From Thalassobaculum sp. OXR-137 (GTDB taxonomy: Bacteria > Pseudomonadota > Alphaproteobacteria > Thalassobaculales > Thalassobaculaceae), in the NCBI RefSeq assembly GCF_034377285.1, contig NZ_CP139715.1, positions 2,402,001 to 2,466,000 on the forward strand: a DNA stretch of 64,000 nucleotides, read 5' to 3'. A program made the translations under genes and the position numbers. Below the pieces are notes generated by a model. It was not told the origin of the DNA. It saw nothing but the letters and a program-made list of their open reading frames with translations, and searched no databases. Shown here in pieces: positions 57,781 through 64,000 of this stretch (within the stretch, counting starts at the first letter, position 1; each line of letters opens with the position of its first letter).

Positions 57781-58932
57781 ATGGCACTGCACTTCACCCG
57801 CGCCGAGTTCGAGGCGCGCAAGACACAGACCTTGGCGGCGATGGAGGCGGCGGGCCTCGACGGGCTGCTGATGTTCCGCCAGGAGAGCATGTTCTGGCTG
57901 ACCGGGTACGACACCTTCGGCTTCTGCTTCTTCCAGTGCCTGTATCTCGGTAGTGATGGCCGGGTCGTGCTGCTGACCCGCGCGCCCGACCTGCGCCAGG
58001 CCCAGAACACCTCGACCATCGAGGATATCCGTATCTGGGTCGACCGGGACGGGGCGACACCGGCCGACGACCTGCGCGACGTGCTTGAGTCGGTCGGTGG
58101 GCGCGGCAAGCGGTTGGGGGTGGAGTATGACGCCTACGGGCTGAACGCCCGCAACGGCAAGCGCCTGGACGCGGCGCTGGACGGCTTCGCCACCCTGGAG
58201 GACGCCTCCGAGCTGGTCTCGCTGCTGCGGCTGGTGAAGTCGCCGGCCGAGCTGGAGTATGTCCGCCGCGCCGGCGTGCTGGCCGACGACGCGCTGAAGG
58301 AGGCGCACCGGCTGACCGGTCCCGGCGTGGACGAGGGCGAGATCCTGGCCGCCATGCAGGGAGCGGTGTTCAAGGGCGGCGGGGACTACCCCGGAAACGA
58401 GTTCATCATCGGCAGCGGCGGCGACGCGCTGCTGTGCCGCTACTTCACCGGCCGTAAGACCTTGGCGGCGCAGGACCAACTCACTTTGGAGTTTGCCGGG
58501 GCATACCGGCACTACCATGCCTGCCTGATGCGCACGATCCCGGTAGGACCGGTGCCGGACCACCAGGTGCATATGTTCAACGCCTGCGCCGAGGCGCTCG
58601 AAGCGTGCAAGGCGGCGCTGCGCCCCGGCCGGCCGATCGGCGAGGTGTTCGACGCCCATGCGCGGGTGATGGACGCCAACGGCCTGCGCCACGCCCGTCT
58701 GAACGCCTGCGGCTATTCCCTGGGCGCGGTCTTCGCGCCGATCTGGATGGACTTCCCCATGTTCTATCACGGCAACCCGGTGGAGGCGGCGCCGGGCATG
58801 GTGTTCTTCCTGCACATGATCCTGATGGACAGCGAGGCCCAGCTCGCCATGACCCTGGGCGAGACGGTCATCGTCACCGACGGTGCGCCGGAGCGGCTGT
58901 CCGCCATGCCGCTCGAACTCGTGACCAGATAG
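57781..58932 (+). CDS. M24-family aminopeptidase (Xaa-Pro type)
   Basis: The 383-residue protein has an N-terminal creatinase-like domain and a C-terminal pita-bread domain: DDALKEAHRLTGPGVDEGEI, GGGDYPGNEFIIGSGGDALL and DQLTLEFAGAYRHYHAC. The metal site is less canonical than in typical prolidases (HxxG is changed), so it may be a divergent member or act on other substrates. Cytoplasmic. Confidence 0.85.
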   Translation: MALHFTRAEFEARKTQTLAAMEAAGLDGLLMFRQESMFWLTGYDTFGFCFFQCLYLGSDGRVVLLTRAPDLRQAQNTSTIEDIRIWVDRDGATPADDLRDVLESVGGRGKRLGVEYDAYGLNARNGKRLDAALDGFATLEDASELVSLLRLVKSPAELEYVRRAGVLADDALKEAHRLTGPGVDEGEILAAMQGAVFKGGGDYPGNEFIIGSGGDALLCRYFTGRKTLAAQDQLTLEFAGAYRHYHACLMRTIPVGPVPDHQVHMFNACAEALEACKAALRPGRPIGEVFDAHARVMDANGLRHARLNACGYSLGAVFAPIWMDFPMFYHGNPVEAAPGMVFFLHMILMDSEAQLAMTLGETVIVTDGAPERLSAMPLELVTR

Positions 58933-58987
58933 CGCACAGGCCAAGTAGGTCTTGGCAAGACCGGGTGCGGCGCGGCATATCTCCGCC

Positions 58988-59056
58988 ATGCCGCACCTCT
59001 GGATCTTTCTCGGTTTCCTGTTCCTGGGCCTGATGGCCAGCTGCGTGATCGTATGA
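58988..59056 (+). CDS. 22-residue membrane peptide before the lipoprotein
   Basis: MPHLWIFLGFLFLGLMASCV is followed by two residues and a stop that overlaps the ATG of the lipoprotein gene (ATGA). It may serve as a translational leader or a lone membrane peptide. No clear ribosome-binding site. Confidence 0.35.
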   Translation: MPHLWIFLGFLFLGLMASCVIV

Positions 59057-59874
59057 TCCACCGCCTGGTCTCCGTCCTGCTGCTCCTGGCTCTGGCCGGG
59101 TGCGGGCAGCTTCCGCAGCCGTTCGCCAAGGACGAGGCGAACCTGGCGAAGGCGCCCTTCCTGATTCCGCCGGCGACCGAGGGCGTGCTGGTCTGGCCGA
59201 TGGTCGGCGTGCCGGACGACATCGCCGACCTGATCACCGAGATGACCGTGGACGCGCTGCAGAAGCGCGGCGTGGCCGCCAGCTCCGATGCGTCGAACCG
59301 CCAGAGCCTGATGCTGACGACGTCGGGCGATCGGCAGCCGGACGGGGCCCTGAAGATCACCTGGCGGCTGAGCCGGCCGAGCGGGGAGGTCGTGGGCACC
59401 CGCGAGGACTCGATCGCCAGCGATGCCCGCTTCGAGCAGGCGGTGACCCAGGTCGCCCGCTGGATCGTCCCCAACGCCCGTCGGACCGACATCGACGAGC
59501 CGCCCTTCTCGGTCACCGTCTATGAGGTCGCCGGCGCGCCGGGAAACGGCAACGACCTGCTGCGTCGGGCCATGGCCTTCGCTCTGAAGCGGGCCGAGGT
59601 CGAGGTCGCCGACTTCCCGCCGCCGGACGGGTTCGTGGTGCAGGGGACGGTGACCATCACGCCGAAGGAGCTCGGCGGCGATCTGGTGGCCGTATCCTGG
59701 AGCGTGCTGGATGGCCGGGGCCGCGAAGTGGGGGTGATCGATCAGTCGAACACGGTACCGTCGGGCTATCTCGACAAGGATTGGGGGCCGGTCGCCTCGC
59801 CGATCGCCAAGGAAGCCGTTCCCGGCATCGTGACTCTGATCGAGCGCCATCTCGAGGTTGCCGCCGGCGGCTAA
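59053..59874 (+). CDS. Lipoprotein of unknown function
   Basis: 273 residues with a lipobox LALAGC (residues about 12-17), after which the mature chain starts at Cys17. The body has two repeats of about 100 residues (VWPMVGVPDDIADLITEMTV and FSVTVYEVAGAPGNGNDLLR), which look like related alpha/beta units. It should be anchored to the outer membrane. Family not known. Confidence 0.75.
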   Translation: MIHRLVSVLLLLALAGCGQLPQPFAKDEANLAKAPFLIPPATEGVLVWPMVGVPDDIADLITEMTVDALQKRGVAASSDASNRQSLMLTTSGDRQPDGALKITWRLSRPSGEVVGTREDSIASDARFEQAVTQVARWIVPNARRTDIDEPPFSVTVYEVAGAPGNGNDLLRRAMAFALKRAEVEVADFPPPDGFVVQGTVTITPKELGGDLVAVSWSVLDGRGREVGVIDQSNTVPSGYLDKDWGPVASPIAKEAVPGIVTLIERHLEVAAGG

Positions 59875-59931
59875 AACCACAATTATTACATGGCCTTGAT
59901 CGGCTGTCGGAGCACCCTGCCGCTGTTTATG

Positions 59932-60008
59932 TTGCAGTGCACAAATTTCGGTTGACTCTTATTCGCGCCGACCCCATTTATCTGTGGTGATTGTGCAGTG
60001 CAGCAACG
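59932..60008. promoter_or_regulatory. Phasin promoter with two PhaR-like sites
   Basis: TTGCAGTGCACAA (59932-59944) and TTGTGCAGTGCAGCAACG (59991-60008) flank TTGACT (59952-59957) and a TTTATCT-like -10 (59977-59983). The dyads match the site at 45738. A repressor bound at both could close the promoter by looping or occlusion when no PHB is present. Confidence 0.65.
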
Positions 60009-60066
60009 ACTGCGCCGGCTGAAATTCCTCCCGGTTTCTTCAGCCGCCAAAACGAGGAGAGTGGAA

Positions 60067-60498
60067 ATGGCCGAGTTCAAAAACCCGTTCCTGGACTTCG
60101 ACGTTCAGAAGATGATGGGCGAGTTCAAGATCCCCAACGTGGATGTCGACGGCATCGTCGCCGCCCACAAGCGGAATTTCGACGCCATCGCGCAGGCGAA
60201 CCAGATCGCCGCCGAGGGCATGCAGGCGATCATGCGCCGCCAGAGCGAGATCGCTCAGGCCGCGATCGCCGAGGTCCAGTCGAACCTGCAGGCCATCGCC
60301 ACCCAGGGCGCGCCGGAAGAGAAGCTGGCGCAGCAGGCCGCGATCGCCAAGTCGACCCTCGAGCAGGCGCTGGCCAACCTGAAGGAACTTCAGGAGATGG
60401 TCGCGAAGTCCAACGCCGAGGCGTCGGGCATCATCAACAAGCGCATCATGGAATCCCTCGACGAGGTCAAGACCGCGATCGAGAAGTCCAAGAAGTAA
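60067..60498 (+). CDS. Phasin family protein
   Basis: 143 residues, helical throughout, with FKNPFLDFDVQKMMGEFKIP at the N-terminus and AAHKRNFDAIAQANQIAAEG, typical of phasins that coat polyhydroxybutyrate granules. It has no signal peptide. Two PhaR-like sites in front and a strong terminator after it (60540-60571) make it a one-gene unit with likely high, PHB-controlled expression. Confidence 0.92.
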   Translation: MAEFKNPFLDFDVQKMMGEFKIPNVDVDGIVAAHKRNFDAIAQANQIAAEGMQAIMRRQSEIAQAAIAEVQSNLQAIATQGAPEEKLAQQAAIAKSTLEQALANLKELQEMVAKSNAEASGIINKRIMESLDEVKTAIEKSKK

Positions 60499-60539
60499 TC
60501 CACGATACTCAAGCCCTGTCCCGAGGGGCGCGAGGTGTG

Positions 60540-60571
60540 GGGGCCGTCCGAGCGATCGGACGGCCCCTTTT
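60540..60571 (+). terminator. Rho-independent terminator after the phasin gene
   Basis: GGGGCCGTCCG (60540-60550) and CGGACGGCCCC (60557-60567) form an 11-bp stem with a six-base loop and a following TTTT. Confidence 0.9.
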
Positions 60572-60671
60572 CGTATCCGGCTGAGGGGGCGGGCACTCCG
60601 ACCGGTTGCAGCCATCCGCCGCTGCGTGCTACCGGCAAAGGCAGGTGGCAGCCAGAAACTGGGGAATGGAC

Positions 60672-61025
60672 ATGGCGGAAAAACGCGCGGCGGAAATCAC
60701 CTATGACGATTTCCTGACGGTCGATATCCGGGTCGGCACGGTGATCGAGGCGCAGCCTTTTCCGGAGGCGCGCAAGCCGGCGATCAAGCTGTGGATCGAT
60801 TTCGGCGAGGAGATCGGAGTGAAGAAGACCTCGGCCCAGATCACCGTGCACTACACGCCAGAAAACATGGTCGGCCGCCAGGTCGCGGCGGTGGTGAACT
60901 TCCCCCCGCGCCAGATCGGCCCGTTCATGAGCGAGGTCCTGACCCTGGGCTTCATGGACGAAAACGGCCAGACGGTGCTGGTTTCCCCGTCGACGAAAGT
61001 TCCGAACGGCGGCCGCCTGCACTGA
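60672..61025 (+). CDS. csaA: tRNA-binding protein CsaA (export chaperone)
   Basis: 117 residues with the OB-fold tRNA-binding domain: ITYDDFLTVDIRVGTVIEAQ, KTSAQITVHYTPENMVGRQV, VVNFPPRQIGPFMSEVLTLG and VSPSTKVPNGGRLH. CsaA has chaperone-like activity for secreted proteins. The ATG at 60672 with GGGGA six bases before is preferred over one at 60666. Confidence 0.93.
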   Translation: MAEKRAAEITYDDFLTVDIRVGTVIEAQPFPEARKPAIKLWIDFGEEIGVKKTSAQITVHYTPENMVGRQVAAVVNFPPRQIGPFMSEVLTLGFMDENGQTVLVSPSTKVPNGGRLH

Positions 61026-61061
61026 GCTGGGGCGGAGCTGCGCAAACCCTACCATTTCCGT

Positions 61062-61161
61062 CACTCCCCGGCCTTGTGCCGGGGTCTACGCCTAAACGTG
61101 CACGGACCCGTCCGAGGTCATGCGGGCTGACACGTGGACCCCGGCCCAGGACCGGGGAGTG
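61062..61161. repeat. Host palindromic repeat (CACTCCCCGG family)
   Basis: Two 25-base arms (61062-61086 and 61137-61161) are complementary with three mismatches. The family also occurs at 38266-38378. Between convergent csaA and the RraA-like gene. Confidence 0.8.
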
Positions 61162-61186
61162 TGAGAAATTTGAGGAGTAGGCCGCC

Positions 61187-61837
61187 TCAGATCTTGGCGA
61201 ACTTGGCCAGGGCCTCGCGGAAGGTGAGGCCCTTATCCATTTCCTTCATCGCCTGGGCGTCGTCCGCCGCGTAGCGCCGGGTCATCTCCAGGATCTCGGC
61301 CGCCCGCTCGATCGGGATCACGCAGATGCCGGATCCGTCCGCCACGATCAGGTCGCCCGGCCGGATCAGCACGCCGGCGATGGTGATCGGCTCGCCGATG
61401 GCTTCCACCTTCAGCCGGGTCTTGCCGGGCGTGGGCACCATGTGGCGGGCGAAAATCGGGAAGCGGAACTCCTGCTGTTCCTCCCAGTCGCGCACGCCGC
61501 CCTCGACCAGCAGGCCCTCGATGCCCTGGATCTTGGCCGCGTAGCTTGCCATGCCGCCCCAGGTCGAGACCGGGTTGCCGCCGTTGTCCACGACGATCAC
61601 GTCGCCGGCGCCGGCCGCCTCGATCATGTGGCCGACCTTGAAATCCTCCACCGGAAAGGTGCCCTTCGCGCCGGTCTGCTGGCGCACGGTCACGGCGGGG
61701 CCGACGGCCTTGGTGCCGGGCACGATGGGGTTAAGCCCGACGACCACGCCGTTCAGGTCGAGTTCGTCCAGGGCGTTGGCGATGGTCGGGGTGGCGATGT
61801 CGCGGAAGCCCGCGACCAGCGATTCAATATCGGTCAT
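61187..61837 (-). CDS. RraA-like family protein
   Basis: 216 residues with TPTIANALDELDL, GPAVTVRQQTG, GAGDVIVVDNGGNPVSTWGG and LIVADGSGICVIPIERA. The family includes the RNase E inhibitor RraA and 4-hydroxy-4-methyl-2-oxoglutarate or oxaloacetate aldolases. The active-site pattern G-x-x-x-D-x-x-G-x-C suggests an aldolase. The PAS gene overlaps it by four bases. Confidence 0.87.
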   Translation of the reverse strand: MTDIESLVAGFRDIATPTIANALDELDLNGVVVGLNPIVPGTKAVGPAVTVRQQTGAKGTFPVEDFKVGHMIEAAGAGDVIVVDNGGNPVSTWGGMASYAAKIQGIEGLLVEGGVRDWEEQQEFRFPIFARHMVPTPGKTRLKVEAIGEPITIAGVLIRPGDLIVADGSGICVIPIERAAEILEMTRRYAADDAQAMKEMDKGLTFREALAKFAKI

Positions 61838-62532
61838 TCATCCGTTCCAGGCGGGGGAAAAGCGTCGAAGTAGAGCACGCCGATCGTCATGTCCGCGGTG
61901 CGACCGTCCGTCGCGAGGGGGCAGTGCACGCTGTCGAAGCTGCGCCAGGTGCCGTCGACCGGCCACTGGACCCAGCCAGAGCGAAAGACCGGGCGGCGCT
62001 GGACCACGGGATTGCGGAAGGTGGCGATCATCGACTCCCGGGATTCGCCGAAGCTGCATTCGGAGATCCATTTGCCGGTGTAGTCGCGGTCGCGGAAGGC
62101 GGTGATCTCGGTGCCGATCATCCGATAGCGGAAGTCGGTCGCGCCGGAGGCGACATCCATGATCAGCACATGGCCGAACCAGGGTTGCAGATCCTCCACC
62201 GGGAAGTCCTCGCGCGCCGGCAGGCACGCCCCCTGCCGCTTGGCATCCCAGAGCGCGGCGAAGGCGGCCACCCCGGGGTGGCGCGGATGGTCCTGGATCT
62301 CGAGACTGTCGTAGGTGACGTCGCGCTGCCGGGACGCCGCGTCGGGCGCAGCGGTTTCCCCCTGCGCCGACCTCGTGACGGTCCAGACGGTCGACAGCGA
62401 CGGCAGGCCGACCAGCCGGCCGACCGCCGCCGAAGCACTTTGGGGAGAGGGTGGACCGTCGGTTTGCGACACGCTCTTCACCAAGATTGGAGGAACATAC
62501 CCACTTTCACGTCGATCGAAGCGTGCCGTCAA
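61834..62532 (-). CDS. PAS-domain protein, start uncertain
   Basis: The last about 150 of 232 residues hold a PAS_5-type fold: LWDAKRQGACLPAREDFPVE, then FRYRMIGTEITAFRDRDYTG and a final TIGVLYFDAF strand. The first 75 residues are low-complexity and may be untranslated, so the true start could be further in. Its stop overlaps the RraA-like start (ATGA). Sensing target unknown. Confidence 0.65.
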   Translation of the reverse strand: MTARFDRRESGYVPPILVKSVSQTDGPPSPQSASAAVGRLVGLPSLSTVWTVTRSAQGETAAPDAASRQRDVTYDSLEIQDHPRHPGVAAFAALWDAKRQGACLPAREDFPVEDLQPWFGHVLIMDVASGATDFRYRMIGTEITAFRDRDYTGKWISECSFGESRESMIATFRNPVVQRRPVFRSGWVQWPVDGTWRSFDSVHCPLATDGRTADMTIGVLYFDAFPPPGTDE

Positions 62533-62556
62533 GCGGGCGCCGGAGGCAGAGCATGC

Positions 62557-64000
62557 TTACCCTGCCCGGATCCGTTGAACGAAGCCGCCCACTTCGCGCT
62601 CGAGGCTGCGCATCTCGGCCTCCAGCACGTTGCAGGTGCTCAGCACTTCCTCGGCGCTGCGGCCGGTCTCGCGGGAGGCATCGCTCACCTCGGCGATCTC
62701 GGACGACACCTTCAGGGTCTGGGCCGCGGCATCCTGGCTGTTGCCGGCGATGGTCGAGGTCGTGGCCGCCTGTTCGTCGACCGCGGCGGCGACGGCGGCA
62801 TTCATCTCGTCCAGTCCTGCGACGGCGTGGGCGATCGTCTCGATCGCCTTGACCGCCTCGCCGCTCGCACCCTGCATCTGCTCGATCTGCTGGCGGATAT
62901 CGTCGGTGGCCTTGGCCGTCTGGGTCGCCAGGTTCTTGACCTCCGAGGCCACCACCGCGAAGCCTTTGCCGGCATCGCCCGCGCGGGCGGCCTCGATGGT
63001 GGCGTTCAGGGCCAGCAGGTTGGTCTGTTCGGCAATCTCCTGGATAAGCGCGATCACCGCGCCGATCCGGGTCGCCGTGTCGGCCAGGGCCACGATCCGT
63101 TCGTTGCCGATGCCCGCCTGGGTGCTGGCGCCGCGCGCCATTTCCGCCGCCCGGGCAACCTGGGAGCCGATCTCCGCCGACGCCGAGGCCAGTTCCTCCG
63201 CCGCTTCGGACACCGCTTTCACATTGGCGGTGGACTGTTCCGACGAGATCGCCACGGCGTCGGCGCGGGACAGGGAGGCGGTCGACGAGTTGGCCATGGC
63301 CTCCGCCCGCGCCCGCACGTCGGCGACCTGCGAGGTCAGGCCCTCCACCAGTTTGCCCACCGACTCCTCGAAGCTGGCGGCCAGGGCATCGAGCGACCGG
63401 CGCTTCTCGGCCTCGGCCCGGGCGTCGGCCTCCTCCTGTTCCTTTTCCAGGCGGCGGACCCGCTGGGCGTTGTCCTTGAACACCTGGACGCAGCGCGCGA
63501 TATCGGCGATCTCGTCCTTGCGGTTCACGCCGGGGATGTCGACCTGAAGGTCGTTGTCGGCCAGCCGTTCCATCGCGCCGGTGATCGACCGCAGCGGGTG
63601 GGTGATCCCCCGGCCAAGGAAGACCGCCAGCACGACGGCGAGGAGGGCGGCTGCGGCCGTCCCGGCCAGGATCAGCAGGGTCGAGAGTGTCTTGTCGTCG
63701 GTGCGCGCGGCGATGGAGGCGGCGACGCTGGCCCCGACCTGATCGGCCACGGCCTCGGCGGCGACGGTCATCTCCTCGGCGGCCGTCGTCCGGGTGCGAA
63801 GCGCCTCGACCAACTGGTCGAATCTTGCCTTGCCGTCTTCCACCATCGAGCTGAACTGGCCGATGGAGTCGCTGTCGGGCAGGCGTTCGGCCAGTTGCCT
63901 GACCAGTCTCTCGAGAGTGCCGAAGGCGAAGACCTGGCCGGTGACCGCAGGGCCCTCGCCATTGGCGGCGACCACCTCGCGGATGTTGACGTCCACCTGC
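62557..64000 (-). CDS. Methyl-accepting chemotaxis protein, partial
   Basis: At least 480 residues; the frame runs off the right edge. [20 protein letters not shown] is a membrane span, followed by a HAMP domain ([20 protein letters not shown]) and the signalling tip [20 protein letters not shown] with [20 protein letters not shown]. The periplasmic or N-terminal sensing part is only partly in view. Methylatable Glu/Gln pairs flank the tip. Confidence 0.93.
   Translation of the reverse strand, partial: QVDVNIREVVAANGEGPAVTGQVFAFGTLERLVRQLAERLPDSDSIGQFSSMVEDGKARFDQLVEALRTRTTAAEEMTVAAEAVADQVGASVAASIAARTDDKTLSTLLILAGTAAAALLAVVLAVFLGRGITHPLRSITGAMERLADNDLQVDIPGVNRKDEIADIARCVQVFKDNAQRVRRLEKEQEEADARAEAEKRRSLDALAASFEESVGKLVEGLTSQVADVRARAEAMANSSTASLSRADAVAISSEQSTANVKAVSEAAEELASASAEIGSQVARAAEMARGASTQAGIGNERIVALADTATRIGAVIALIQEIAEQTNLLALNATIEAARAGDAGKGFAVVASEVKNLATQTAKATDDIRQQIEQMQGASGEAVKAIETIAHAVAGLDEMNAAVAAAVDEQAATTSTIAGNSQDAAAQTLKVSSEIAEVSDASRETGRSAEEVLSTCNVLEAEMRSLEREVGGFVQRIRAG

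Noticed and set aside
56947-59880. A 977-residue minus-strand open frame
   Set aside because: It is antisense to pgeF, the M24 gene and the lipoprotein gene, all with clear motifs. The long frame results from high GC.
1-64000. CRISPR arrays, rRNA genes or complete tRNA genes
   Set aside because: No regularly spaced repeats, no rRNA-like stretches and only the tRNA-Ala fragment were seen on reading both strands.

Overview
The window joins two kinds of DNA. Bases 1 to about 33,457 are the right-hand part of a temperate, tailed double-stranded DNA prophage. Bases from about 33,458 to 64,000 are chromosome of a GC-rich alphaproteobacterium, probably Rhodospirillales-like. The host call rests on a three-gene petABC bc1 operon, a phasin, DUF3429, DUF455 and NDUFAF7/MidA proteins, and high GC throughout; it is an inference, not a classification. 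The junction is a 3' fragment of a tRNA-Ala(GGC) gene (33411-33457, anticodon loop to CCA) just beyond the integrase. This looks like attR; attL, with the rebuilt tRNA, should lie left of the window.

Prophage layout. Minus-strand morphogenesis block (1-13.9 kb): small terminase, a DUF1643 protein, a DHH phosphoesterase, T7-type tail fibre, SPRY-like and DUF4376-like tip proteins, a membrane protein, large terminase, portal, scaffold, major capsid protein and a probable second virion protein, running off the left edge. Plus-strand block of small genes (14.0-18.7 kb): opens with a shortened beta-clamp-like protein and contains many ATGA-coupled tiny ORFs, a 79-bp perfect duplication and a sequence matching every conserved position of a type II hammerhead ribozyme. 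It ends at a bidirectional terminator. Minus-strand replication and recombination block (18.7-30.8 kb): RusA, primase-helicase, PD-(D/E)XK nuclease, dCMP deaminase, SF2 helicase, an ssDNA-binding-like protein, a Sak4-like ATPase and a nucleotidyltransferase. Lysogeny and integration block (30.6-33.3 kb): Cro-like protein, divergent XRE repressor, excisionase-like protein overlapping the integrase, then two small genes.

Phage control. A 13-bp operator (consensus CGACAGAnTGTmG) recurs in the phage promoter regions. In three of them it lies in the 17-bp spacer of a TTGnnn/TAGnnn promoter. A second palindrome, TGTTGGCCAACA, occurs three times perfectly, all beside int and attR. Together these suggest one repressor controlling late, early and lysogeny promoters.

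Host region. From left to right: TPR protein, mtnP, petABC, trmL, an M20 peptidase, DUF455, an SRPBCC/zinc-ribbon/cyclase fusion, a 2-hydroxyacid dehydrogenase, DUF3429, two short-chain dehydrogenases (one a probable 3-hydroxybutyrate dehydrogenase coupled to a patatin), a pterin dehydratase, an EF-G-like GTPase with DTPGG in place of DTPGH, an AT-rich FkbM methyltransferase island, an MFS protein, msrP, an SDR, lgt-midA-pgeF, an M24 peptidase, a lipoprotein, a phasin, csaA, an RraA-like protein, a PAS protein and a partial chemoreceptor. The same TTGTGCA/TGCAA palindrome sits upstream of both the hydroxybutyrate dehydrogenase and the phasin, which suggests a polyhydroxybutyrate regulon. Several intergenic spaces hold long palindromic repeats.
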